Of a stretch of DNA of 64,000 nt, positions 7,975-15,561 are shown one piece after another; the stretch's first letter is position 1; each line of letters begins with the position of its first letter. Position numbers and translations under genes: made by a program. The stretch lies in the NCBI GenBank assembly GCA_938004185.1, contig CALKWN010000176.1, forward strand, positions 32,511 to 96,510, written 5' to 3'. This stretch comes from an uncultured candidate division WWE3 bacterium (GTDB lineage: Bacteria > Patescibacteriota > WWE3 > UBA101185 > UBA10185). The notes beneath the pieces were generated by a model. That model searched no databases and was not told the DNA's origin. It worked only from the letters and a program-made list of their open reading frames with translations.

Positions 7975-9091
7975 TGCGGGTGATGTGTTCCGCCCACTTT
8001 TCTTCTATGAAAGCTTTAATTTCACTTTGGAAACGCTGTTTGGAAAATTTTCTTACGGAATCGGCAATTTTTACCGGATTGTATTTATTTTGGTAAATCT
8101 CTTTTTCAAATTCCTTTATTTTGTTTTCAAGATTTTTTATGTCTTTGTCTTTGAAAAATATACCTGTCTCTCCTTCCCTTATTGTTTCCAAGTGCCCTCC
8201 TGATTTGTGTGCAAGAACAGGTTTACCGTGAGCCATGGCCTCGACAGGTACTATTCCGAAATCTTCATCTTCCACTGCGTTTATAACTCCGAGACAGTCG
8301 TTAATTAGTGAATGTTTTTCAGCATCGCTCACTTTTCCTAAAAACTTTACATTTGGTCCGGCAATACTTTTAAGTTTTTCTTCTTCCCGTCCCGTCCCGA
8401 TTATTCTTAATTCTGTAGAAATATTTTCAAAGGCCCTTATTACAAGATCTACATTTTTGTACGCAGCGAGCCGTCCTATTATCAGGAAAAAGGGTTTTTC
8501 GTTTTTACTTTCGCTTTGTTCAATTTCTTCAGGCATTTCTACGGGAGGGTAAATAACTTTGGCGTCCCTTCCATAATATTTTTTAATTCTCGAACGGACT
8601 TCTTCCGAATTGGCTACTAAATAATCAGGTCTTTGAGCTGCCTGCTTATCCCAGACTCTGATATATGAATCTATAACGCTTACAAAAGGCTTAAAGTACC
8701 ATGCGGATCTTTTTGCGCTCTCAACAGAATACTTGTACAAAAATCTAGGGGGTGTGTGTATGTAGCTTATGTGTAATTGTTCGGGTTTTGTAATAACTCC
8801 TTTAGACCAGGCCGAAGAATCAGAAATTATAATGTCGTATTCCCTTAGGTCGAAGTTTTCAAAAACCAACGGCATTAAAAAACTCATGTATTTTGGAAAT
8901 TTTTTGAAAAGGACGTTTTCAGGACTGATTATTTTTCTGTTATTTATTATTTCCGAAAGTTTTTCCGGATTGTATATCCCGGTATAGACCGGGCTGTCGG
9001 GGTAAGATTCAAGCAACGCCTCCAGAACCTTTTCGGCCCCTCCGTGGTGGACAAGATAGTCATGTACAAAAGCTATTTTTGGTTGCTTCAT
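7967..9091 (-). CDS. Glycosyltransferase family 4, first gene of the minus-strand operon
   Basis: A 374-residue retaining GT-B glycosyltransferase that probably adds a sugar to a surface glycan or lipid carrier. The N-terminal domain starts KIAFVHDYLVHHGGAEKV. The C-terminal UDP-sugar site has LIIGRLAAYKNVDL and EDFGIVPVEAMAHGKPV, with the E-x7-E pattern of GT4. An upstream extension exists, but ATG 9091 fits the family start. It is also 6 nt downstream of a perfect -10 box (TATAAT read on the minus strand, 9103-9098), suggesting a leaderless mRNA. Sugar and acceptor cannot be read from sequence. Confidence 0.87.
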   Translation of the reverse strand: MKQPKIAFVHDYLVHHGGAEKVLEALLESYPDSPVYTGIYNPEKLSEIINNRKIISPENVLFKKFPKYMSFLMPLVFENFDLREYDIIISDSSAWSKGVITKPEQLHISYIHTPPRFLYKYSVESAKRSAWYFKPFVSVIDSYIRVWDKQAAQRPDYLVANSEEVRSRIKKYYGRDAKVIYPPVEMPEEIEQSESKNEKPFFLIIGRLAAYKNVDLVIRAFENISTELRIIGTGREEEKLKSIAGPNVKFLGKVSDAEKHSLINDCLGVINAVEDEDFGIVPVEAMAHGKPVLAHKSGGHLETIREGETGIFFKDKDIKNLENKIKEFEKEIYQNKYNPVKIADSVRKFSKQRFQSEIKAFIEEKWAEHITRNA

Positions 9092-9155
9092 GTTTGTATT
9101 ATACAGGCCGCCGAAAATTATTGACGTATCCACTAATTTATGAGTTTATATTTTT
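9092..9155. promoter_or_regulatory. Divergent promoter region
   Basis: 64 bases between two divergent genes. Minus strand: TATAAT at 9103-9098, 6 nt before the glycosyltransferase ATG. Plus strand: TTGACG at 9121-9126 and TTTATA at 9145-9150 (18-nt spacer), 5 nt before ATG 9156. Neither gene has a Shine-Dalgarno sequence. Both look leaderless. Confidence 0.6.
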
Positions 9156-9656
9156 ATGAGAAAAGGTTTTGGAACGCTATTTTTTATTATTGCAGCCTTT
9201 TTTATTGCTGCCCCATTCGCTTACTTTTTTGCTGTCTCGCGTCAGGAGGAAAGCGTAAAGGGAGCAACTTCTACAGGTTTTTCAAACGGTTTTTACATCA
9301 TTGTTAATTCTTCACAGGGTAACTGGGATTTACATCAATACGGATGCACGGGATTAAAAGAGTGCGAAGAAAGTCTTTTTTCCGGAAGAAATATCTCTAC
9401 TATAAGCGGAGGAGTGGTTTCCGAACACGACCTGGCATTTACGAGTTGCCCCATGTCGGGAGAGCTGAGCTACATAAAATATTTTATTGAACCGGGGTGG
9501 GGCTCGATGCAGAGGGTGTTTACCATAAATACCGACTACCACGGTGGGGTAAGGGTTAAGGAGTTTGTTGAAAACGGCGAGACTGTTTATGCACTTTTGG
9601 TTCCTGTAGCGGCTTTTGATTTTGATTATTTTAAAGCTGCGATTTTTTCGGATTAA
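9156..9656 (+). CDS. Secreted or membrane-anchored protein of unknown function
   Basis: A 166-residue protein with a positively charged start (MRKG) and one hydrophobic helix (about residues 6-27), then an outward-facing domain. Three cysteines are present in that domain (CTGLKEC and SCP), which could form a disulphide. No known family is recognised. It has its own promoter in the divergent region and stands alone. Basis: signal or anchor sequence visible; function unknown. Confidence 0.6.
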   Translation: MRKGFGTLFFIIAAFFIAAPFAYFFAVSRQEESVKGATSTGFSNGFYIIVNSSQGNWDLHQYGCTGLKECEESLFSGRNISTISGGVVSEHDLAFTSCPMSGELSYIKYFIEPGWGSMQRVFTINTDYHGGVRVKEFVENGETVYALLVPVAAFDFDYFKAAIFSD

Positions 9657-9712
9657 CTCATCGCGAAATTTCGGGGTACCTAATAATTCCTCTTTAAGTT
9701 AAAATATATTAC

Positions 9713-10198
9713 ATGGAAGTTATTAAGAGGGATTCACTACTTTGGGGTTACTTGTCTGAAGAAGTTCAGGGTTTAATAGAAGACGGGGAAATAATTCTTA
9801 ATTTTGTTCACCAGTACCATGAAGAAGCTGAAATATCCGATTATTCTTTTTTGGTTTTTCCTTTCGCCAAGGCTTACGAAGGTTTTCTTAAGAAGTTTTT
9901 TGCTGATCTCAATTTAATAACAAAAGATGAGTATTACAGCGATGACATAAGGATAGGTCGAATTTTGAATCCGAACTACATTAACGAGAAGAATAATGTT
10001 TTTGAAAAAGTGTGCGGTAAATCCAAAAGCGGAAAAGACGTGTCCAGAAAATTGTGGCATGTTTGGAAAAGAGGAAGGAATTTAGTTTTCCACTATTTTC
10101 CCCATAACTACAGGCGTCTGGGATATGAAGAAGCCTTAGACATTATTAATGAGATAGTTGATGTAATGCACGTTTCTGTTTCTACATGCCGAGTTTAA
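9713..10198 (+). CDS. HEPN-like protein, possible RNase
   Basis: A 161-residue, mostly helical protein. Near the C-terminus it has RGRNLVFHYFPH, which contains the R-x4-H motif of HEPN-domain ribonucleases (RNLVFH). The segment FLVFPFAKAYEGFLKKFF resembles the HEPN region of RnlA/RNase LS-type toxins. No antitoxin-like partner is adjacent; the next gene is mnmA. A -10-like TAAAAT (9700-9705) lies 7 nt before the ATG, with no Shine-Dalgarno. Could be a tRNA- or mRNA-cleaving toxin or a nucleotide-binding HEPN. Motif seen, role inferred. Confidence 0.6.
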   Translation: MEVIKRDSLLWGYLSEEVQGLIEDGEIILNFVHQYHEEAEISDYSFLVFPFAKAYEGFLKKFFADLNLITKDEYYSDDIRIGRILNPNYINEKNNVFEKVCGKSKSGKDVSRKLWHVWKRGRNLVFHYFPHNYRRLGYEEALDIINEIVDVMHVSVSTCRV

Positions 10199-10239
10199 GC
10201 ATTTTTGTGCCCGAGTCGAAAAATCCCCACACATAGTAA

Positions 10240-10245
10240 TATAAT
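10240..10245 (+). promoter_or_regulatory. -10 box of mnmA
   Basis: A perfect TATAAT whose last base is 7 nt before ATG 10253, placing the expected transcription start at or next to the start codon. The earlier in-frame ATG at 10244 lies inside this box, which argues against its use. Confidence 0.6.
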
Positions 10246-10252
10246 GCTAAAT

Positions 10253-11332
10253 ATGTCCGTAACGGAAAATAAGAAAAAAATTGCTGTAGGTATGAGCGGA
10301 GGCGTCGACTCGTCCGTTGCCGCTTTGCTACTAAAGCAGCAGGGACACGATGTGACAGGTGTTTACATGCAGTGTTGGGATAACAAAAAAGACAGTTGTG
10401 CTGCCGATGAGAACAGAGTTTACGCCGTTCAAACCGCGATGGCGTTAGATATACCTTTAATCACACTGGATTTTATTTCCGAATACAAAAAGAAAGTTAT
10501 CGACTACTTCTATTCCGAATACGAGGCGGGAAGAACTCCGAATCCCGACATTATGTGCAATAAGGAGATAAAATTCGGTTTGTTTTACGACTGGGCTAAA
10601 GAGAATGATTTTGACGGTATTGCAACAGGCCACTACGCCGGAATAGAAAGTGTTGGGGGTAAGTTAAGACTTTTCATGGGCGAAGACGATTCTAAAGACC
10701 AATCCTATTTTTTGTACAGGCTTGATAAAAGTCAGCTGGAGTACATTATTTTTCCTTTAAGCAAGATGTTAAAAAAGGATGTGAGAAAAATTGCCGAAAA
10801 TAAAAAGCTTCCTTCAGCAAAAAGACCCGAGAGCATGGGAATTTGTTTTATAGGTGAGGTAGATACAAAAGAATTTATTAGTCGGAGAATAAATTCCCGC
10901 GCGGGAAAAGTATTGGACAAGGAGGGCAATGAGGTGGGTGATCATGATGGGGTTTGGTTTTTTACAGTTGGTCAGAGACACGGCTTTAGGCTGAGCAAGT
11001 ATTTCGGCGAACCTATGTATGTAGTATCTAAAGATGCCGAAACGAATACCCTGGTCATCGGGACCCAAAAGGATACCTTAGTTAAGGAATTTTTAGTCGG
11101 GGATATACATTGGGTTCAGGAAGACCCGCTTTTAACGGTAAAAATCGGTGATAACGTTGATTTAAAAACAAGAATAAGACATTTGGGTAAATTATTACCC
11201 TGTTCTATTAAAAAGGGCCGCGACGGCGGTTTAAAGGTAGATTTGGCCGAAGGTGCTTTCGGTGTAGCCCCCGGTCAGAGTGCCGTATTTTATAAGGATC
11301 GTGAGGTTTTGGGAGGTGGGGTAATACTTTAG
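10253..11332 (+). CDS. mnmA: tRNA-uridine 2-sulfurtransferase (tRNA-specific 2-thiouridylase)
   Basis: Thiolates U34 in tRNAs for Lys, Glu and Gln. The PP-loop motif is GMSGGVDSSVAA. Both catalytic cysteines are in place: PDIMCNKEIKF and ESMGICFIGEV. The substrate-binding features ATGHYA and DQSYFLYRL are present, and the C-terminal beta-barrel ends at about residue 359, normal for the family. Start ATG 10253 is chosen over longer options because of the -10 box at 10240-10245. The convergent M23 peptidase gene ends 6 bases after its stop. Confidence 0.95.
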   Translation: MSVTENKKKIAVGMSGGVDSSVAALLLKQQGHDVTGVYMQCWDNKKDSCAADENRVYAVQTAMALDIPLITLDFISEYKKKVIDYFYSEYEAGRTPNPDIMCNKEIKFGLFYDWAKENDFDGIATGHYAGIESVGGKLRLFMGEDDSKDQSYFLYRLDKSQLEYIIFPLSKMLKKDVRKIAENKKLPSAKRPESMGICFIGEVDTKEFISRRINSRAGKVLDKEGNEVGDHDGVWFFTVGQRHGFRLSKYFGEPMYVVSKDAETNTLVIGTQKDTLVKEFLVGDIHWVQEDPLLTVKIGDNVDLKTRIRHLGKLLPCSIKKGRDGGLKVDLAEGAFGVAPGQSAVFYKDREVLGGGVIL

Positions 11333-11337
11333 CCTTC

Positions 11338-13662
11338 TTATTGCTTCGTTTCTGACTGTTCCGTTACAAAAAGTGTACCGCTAACCCTTATTTTAGAGGT
11401 AATAAGATTGGGACCCACTGTCAGCACGTAGCTGTTTGTTTCTTCCCAATAACCGCTCGTGTCAGCTGACTTGTACATTATGTCGTACATGGCAGGTTCA
11501 GATACAAAAACGGGTTCTGTATATGTTTGCCAGGTATCTCCACCGTTTAACGAAATCAAAGTCAGGCTACCGGTTGAGGTTAATGTAATAGTAGGAGGGG
11601 AGGGTACGTATCCGTCGTAAGGATCAGGAGTAATACATAGTTCTGTGTGCACGTTATTTTCGGGATTTCTTTCGCCGAAAAGGGCAAAGTAGCTGAAATG
11701 GTCAATAACACTTTCGACTGTTCCTGACAGACTGTTGAATTGGGCTACCGTTTCTACCCAGGAAGAAGTCTCTTCGGCCCACCTTAAAACTTTAATTGTT
11801 TCCGGAACGAACTTAAGCAGAGTTTCCGGTGGTAGCTTTATGCTTATTAGCACCCTTGCATTGGAGGGGTAAATATTTCCCAATTGATCCACAGCGTTAA
11901 GAACGAACGATGTTCCTTTTATAAATTCCAAACCCGCGGTTTTTAGTGCTTCAGCAGGAGCGGGGGCGTACTCATAAACCAAATTTAAAAAATCTTCACC
12001 GGTGTTTTCCAGTATTTCGATCACTTTGTTTCCTATGGTGAGTGTATTTCCCGGTCTTAGGGGTGTTTCCTGGCGCCCGGGGTAGAGGGTGGTCCAAAGG
12101 TTTTTGCTTATTGTTCCTGTGTGTGTTCCCAAAACGTCGCTCCAGTTTAAAGAAGGCCATGGGTCGTAAGCTTTCGAATAATCCCACCCGTATGGATCCG
12201 TGCGTCCGTGAGGAAACTCATCGGAAAAACTTCCATCTCCGTCGGTGTCCTTTACGACCTCAAAATGAAGGTGCGGCCCTGTTGTACGCCCGGTAAGACC
12301 GACATATCCGATGAAATCTCCTTCGTTGACTTGGGCTGTGTTGCTTCCTTTAACCAGGGTATCTTCCTGTAAATGCATGTATATGGTTTGGTAGCCATTA
12401 CCGTGGTTTATTTTTATCGAGTGTCCGCAGTCTTTACAGTAGTAATACTCGGCTATTCCTCCTGCAGCAGCTAAAACCGGGTTTCCGTATAAAAGATCGA
12501 AATCGGTACCACTGTGCGAGCTGTAATAGATTTCAGGTATCTTTCCCGAAATACCGTCAAATCTGAGAGTTGTAGAGGAGTCGCCGGTGGGTTCACGATA
12601 GTAGGGGTAGGCAAGCAGGGGGAATTTGTGGTCGAAGTAAGAATTAATCTTTTCAAAAAGCTCATTTTCGTTTTCAATGTTCCATGGGGGAGATAGGAAG
12701 GGATCATATAAAAAGGTGTCAATATCCCTCTGAAACATTACACCGGAGGAGTTTAGCACTAAAATTTTATAACCGGCAGGTCTGTGTATTGCCATGCTCA
12801 GCACGTCCCTGTTGTTTAACAAATCTAAACCGGTTCCAGCAGCGTCATTTCCTGAATCCAAACTTACCACGACATCGTTTGCGTCACCTATATATAGATA
12901 TTGTCCGTTTCCCAAAATTGATTTGGATCTATCGTAATTGATAATTCTCACCAATTTCCATTCCGTACCGCCGTTTTGTGAAATGTAAATACCGTCGGCT
13001 GCTGCTCCGGATGCTGCCAAACCCCCGGCGTACCTGGTAAAAGAATAGATCGTGTTGTTGTTAAAGAAAGGTAGCGTGGTCCATGTTTCTCCGCTGTCTG
13101 TACTTGAAAAAACCGCGGATCTTCCCGAGGCAAGTACAATATTTTCGTCACAATAAATTGTTATTATTTCGGGACCTTCCCACCCGGTCCCGATTTTTTG
13201 AACCCAGGTTTCACCGCCATCCTCAGAAACGAGAAGCCCGTTAATTTTCGTGCCCATGTACATTTTCACCCCGCATTTATTAGTTGAGGTCACTTCGTAA
13301 TTAGGACCGACTTTTCGCCACGAAGAGTAGGGATATTGACCTAAATAAAGCCCGCGCGGTCCTGAAGAGGATGTATAGAATGCCGAGGCCATAAGAACCC
13401 CGTCTTTATACTTCATGTTCTTTACACCCTTTCCTTCCAACCCTATTTTTTGCCAGGTCTGGCCTTCGTTGCTTGATAAATAAATACCATTGTAAGGATA
13501 AAGCCACGCCCGATCGTCGAACTCTCCTGCCAAAACCCCTTCGGGCGCTACTTCCAGGCAGTGAATTTTTGATGACGGTGTCGGAAACAGGGTCCATTCC
13601 GATGCCCTAGTTACAGGTAAAAAGAGAAAAATGAGCAAAAAAACATAAATTCCTCTGAACAT
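11338..13662 (-). CDS. Secreted M23 peptidase with N-terminal Asp-box beta-propeller
   Basis: 774 residues, exported by an N-terminal signal (MFRGIYVFLLIFLFLP). The first half carries several Asp-box repeats of the S-x-D/N-x-G-x-T-W type (SSNEGQTW, SEDGGETW, STDSGETW), as in BNR/sialidase-like propellers. The middle is a LytM/M23 zinc endopeptidase: HSGTDFD (first His and Asp), YMHL and TTGPHLHFEV (HxH). The C-terminal third is beta-rich and may bind the cell surface. M23 enzymes cut peptidoglycan cross-links; the propeller may direct it. Start 13662 places the signal peptide at the N-terminus, and a TATATT lies 6 nt upstream. Longer in-frame extension is rejected. Confidence 0.88.
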   Translation of the reverse strand: MFRGIYVFLLIFLFLPVTRASEWTLFPTPSSKIHCLEVAPEGVLAGEFDDRAWLYPYNGIYLSSNEGQTWQKIGLEGKGVKNMKYKDGVLMASAFYTSSSGPRGLYLGQYPYSSWRKVGPNYEVTSTNKCGVKMYMGTKINGLLVSEDGGETWVQKIGTGWEGPEIITIYCDENIVLASGRSAVFSSTDSGETWTTLPFFNNNTIYSFTRYAGGLAASGAAADGIYISQNGGTEWKLVRIINYDRSKSILGNGQYLYIGDANDVVVSLDSGNDAAGTGLDLLNNRDVLSMAIHRPAGYKILVLNSSGVMFQRDIDTFLYDPFLSPPWNIENENELFEKINSYFDHKFPLLAYPYYREPTGDSSTTLRFDGISGKIPEIYYSSHSGTDFDLLYGNPVLAAAGGIAEYYYCKDCGHSIKINHGNGYQTIYMHLQEDTLVKGSNTAQVNEGDFIGYVGLTGRTTGPHLHFEVVKDTDGDGSFSDEFPHGRTDPYGWDYSKAYDPWPSLNWSDVLGTHTGTISKNLWTTLYPGRQETPLRPGNTLTIGNKVIEILENTGEDFLNLVYEYAPAPAEALKTAGLEFIKGTSFVLNAVDQLGNIYPSNARVLISIKLPPETLLKFVPETIKVLRWAEETSSWVETVAQFNSLSGTVESVIDHFSYFALFGERNPENNVHTELCITPDPYDGYVPSPPTITLTSTGSLTLISLNGGDTWQTYTEPVFVSEPAMYDIMYKSADTSGYWEETNSYVLTVGPNLITSKIRVSGTLFVTEQSETKQ

Positions 13663-13750
13663 GGAAAAAATATAATTTGGAAAGGACGGTTTTTGTATAG
13701 TCGACATTCCATAATGATTAGAATTTTGTACGAGGCTGTATAATGGGTTC
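13663..13750. promoter_or_regulatory. Divergent promoter region for the M23 and polyamine genes
   Basis: Plus strand: TATAAT at 13739-13744, 6 nt before GTG 13751. Minus strand: TATATT at 13674-13669, 6 nt before ATG 13662. There is no Shine-Dalgarno on either side. Confidence 0.6.
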
Positions 13751-15055
13751 GTGACCAAACAGGAAATATTGGAAAAACTGAAAAGAAACAACCCCGGTCT
13801 GTCTTACGGGCATTTGGAAGGATTGTTGAAAATATTGTCATCCGGAGTATTTTTAGACGCCGGCGTTATAATCAGAAAAACGGGTCTTCCAAAAGAGACT
13901 GTAGTGGCTTTTATCAGGTCCATGTCGCCCTTTATCGATGACGAGAAGAAGCTTTTGCCTGAGGTTAAATCAGTTGAAATGCACCCGTTCCTGTGGTCAA
14001 TGGGGGATTTTTTTGAGGCAAATCTGCAGGCAACCAACACCTTTTCAGATATTAGAAAGGAATATAAGAAAAAAGCTTCAAGAGAATACGACCAGTTTTA
14101 TGCTTTGCCTGAAACAACAATTAAAAAAGCCCGTTTAATGATAGAGAAGGGCGAGGTGTCGGGAAAAAACATAGCCCTTTTAGGTGATGACGATATGGTT
14201 TCTCTAGCCTTAATTTTACTACAGGGCGGGTTTAGAAAGCTGACTGTTTTTGACATAGACGAAGAATTATTAGCTTTTATAAAAGCCAAATCTATAGAAT
14301 TGGGTAATGAAAATGTTCATATTGAAAAGTACGATTGTAGAGAGGATTTGCGGGGCGAGTTTTTAGGCAGGTTTGATAACGTTATGACCGATCCTCCGTA
14401 CACACGCTATGGGGCTGAGCTTTTTTTAAATAGAGCTTTAGAACTTGTTGGTGCAGGATGTGCTACCGGAAGAAAAATTTTCTTTTTCTATGGAAACAGT
14501 ATTAGAAATCCAGAAAAGTTTTTAAAAACCCAGGAAATGCTGAATAGATCTAACGTTCTTATCGAAGATAAAATATCTAGCTTTGCCCGTTACGATGGGG
14601 CAGAGTCGATAGGTTCTACAAGTTCTTTGTACATACTACAAACACTTGCTTCAACCGTCATTCAAAAAAATTCTATTAAGAATAGAAAAATTTACACATA
14701 TGAAACGGGAAAAGAGGAGAAGTTTCCTTTTGTAGATCATTTGGTGCTCAAAGCTACGGGGGTTTCGACAGGAATTTTGCACGGAAAAAATAAAATGCTT
14801 TCTTTGTTAAACGGTCTTTGCAGGAGGCATAGATTAAAGGTTGTAGATACCAAGGTCACGGAGTTTAAGGGAAAGGGGTATACATTTGTATTGGTGCTTT
14901 CCAATTCCAATTTAACAGTTCATACGTGGCCGGAGTATAACGCGGTTCATTTCGATTTAGTAACGTGCTCACCTATATACGATAAACCGTCCTTACCGGA
15001 TACTGTATCTGAGTTGTTCGGAACCGATTCAGTTGAGGTGAATTTTATTGAATAA
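13751..15055 (+). CDS. Fusion of branched-chain polyamine synthase (BpsA) and S-adenosylmethionine decarboxylase (SpeH type)
   Basis: 434 residues. The N-terminal ~300 match BpsA (DUF43): a winged-helix start, then an aminopropyltransferase fold with GDDDMVS (145-151), FDIDEELLAFI and TDPPYTRYGAELFL (214-ff). The C-terminal ~115 are a prokaryotic AdoMet decarboxylase: FVDHLVLKATG and SNSNLTVHTWPE. Predicted pyruvoyl Ser386, His391 and Cys406 keep the exact spacing of Ser63/His68/Cys83 in the T. maritima enzyme, although the residue before Ser is Asn, not Glu. The fusion would make decarboxylated AdoMet and use it to aminopropylate spermidine at N4. A GTG start lies 6 nt after TATAAT. Both domains are clear; activity is inferred. 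Confidence 0.85.
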   Translation: MTKQEILEKLKRNNPGLSYGHLEGLLKILSSGVFLDAGVIIRKTGLPKETVVAFIRSMSPFIDDEKKLLPEVKSVEMHPFLWSMGDFFEANLQATNTFSDIRKEYKKKASREYDQFYALPETTIKKARLMIEKGEVSGKNIALLGDDDMVSLALILLQGGFRKLTVFDIDEELLAFIKAKSIELGNENVHIEKYDCREDLRGEFLGRFDNVMTDPPYTRYGAELFLNRALELVGAGCATGRKIFFFYGNSIRNPEKFLKTQEMLNRSNVLIEDKISSFARYDGAESIGSTSSLYILQTLASTVIQKNSIKNRKIYTYETGKEEKFPFVDHLVLKATGVSTGILHGKNKMLSLLNGLCRRHRLKVVDTKVTEFKGKGYTFVLVLSNSNLTVHTWPEYNAVHFDLVTCSPIYDKPSLPDTVSELFGTDSVEVNFIE

Positions 15056-15060
15056 AGAGG

Positions 15061-15104
15061 AAGATCTCCGAAGGTTTTTTGTACCCGCGGAGATCGTTTT
15101 TGTT
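15061..15104. terminator. Intrinsic terminator between convergent genes
   Basis: Stem GATCTCCG (15063-15070) with CGGAGATC (15088-15095), followed on the plus strand by GTTTTTGTTT. It closes the polyamine gene transcript and lies just past the end of the convergent minus-strand gene. Confidence 0.75.
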
Positions 15105-15352
15105 TAGCTTACCGCTAATTCATTTTGCTCAACCCGAACCAACTCAATTTTTGGAAGTTCGCCGAATTGAGGATGCCACTGTGCCCCGGCGTATTTCACC
15201 TTTACGTAACATCCCATTTCGCTTATTACACGATGTTTGAGATCGGGGTTTTTTAACGACCAACCACTGATAATTTCGCCATGCAACGGTCTTTTATCAA
15301 AGTGGTTAACATACTCACAGTTAACTTTTTCACAGACCACTAAAAACAGCAT
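15104..15352 (-). CDS. Small cytoplasmic protein of unknown function
   Basis: 82 residues, starting MLFLVVCEKVNCEY, with three cysteines and several aromatic residues. No family is recognised. Start 15352 is chosen because AAGGAGAGG lies about 7 nt upstream; a longer frame to 15403 would run through this Shine-Dalgarno. A good promoter (TTGTCA, 17 nt, TATAAA on the minus strand) precedes it, back-to-back with the rRNA promoter. Among its neighbours it is one of few with a classic leader. Confidence 0.6.
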   Translation of the reverse strand: MLFLVVCEKVNCEYVNHFDKRPLHGEIISGWSLKNPDLKHRVISEMGCYVKVKYAGAQWHPQFGELPKIELVRVEQNELAVS

Positions 15353-15391
15353 TCTGACCTCTCCTTCTTTTGGGTGATTATTTATGGTGAC

Positions 15392-15420
15392 TTTATAGAA
15401 CAATATAAGGCGGTTGACAA
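15392..15420 (-). promoter_or_regulatory. Promoter of the small minus-strand gene
   Basis: -35 TTGTCA (15420-15415) and -10 TATAAA (15397-15392), 17-nt spacer. Its -35 overlaps the plus-strand TTGACA used toward the 16S gene. Confidence 0.65.
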
Positions 15421-15461
15421 GTCGGAAATATATTGATATTTGTATGGAGCTAGTGTATTCT
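15414..15461 (+). promoter_or_regulatory. 16S rRNA promoter(s)
   Basis: Best match: TTGATA (15433-15438), 17-nt spacer, TATTCT (15456-15461). A second possible unit upstream uses TTGACA (15414-15419) with TATTTG at 15437-15442, also 17 nt. This gives a possible tandem P1/P2 arrangement about 100-120 bases before mature 16S. Confidence 0.6.
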
Positions 15462-15519
15462 ATCTTCCGCGTGCAAAGTACATATTGTACTATTGCTTAG
15501 CACTTTGAAATCCGAAGAG

Positions 15520-15547
15520 CTTTCAAGAACTTTAAGGCAAGAAGAAC
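15520..15547 (+). other. 5' strand of the 16S precursor processing stem
   Basis: 28 nt that pair with 17255-17282 downstream of 16S, with only a few mismatches in the middle. The match brackets the 16S gene as a classical RNase III processing stem. Confidence 0.75.
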
Positions 15548-15561
15548 GCAAAATTCCTTTT

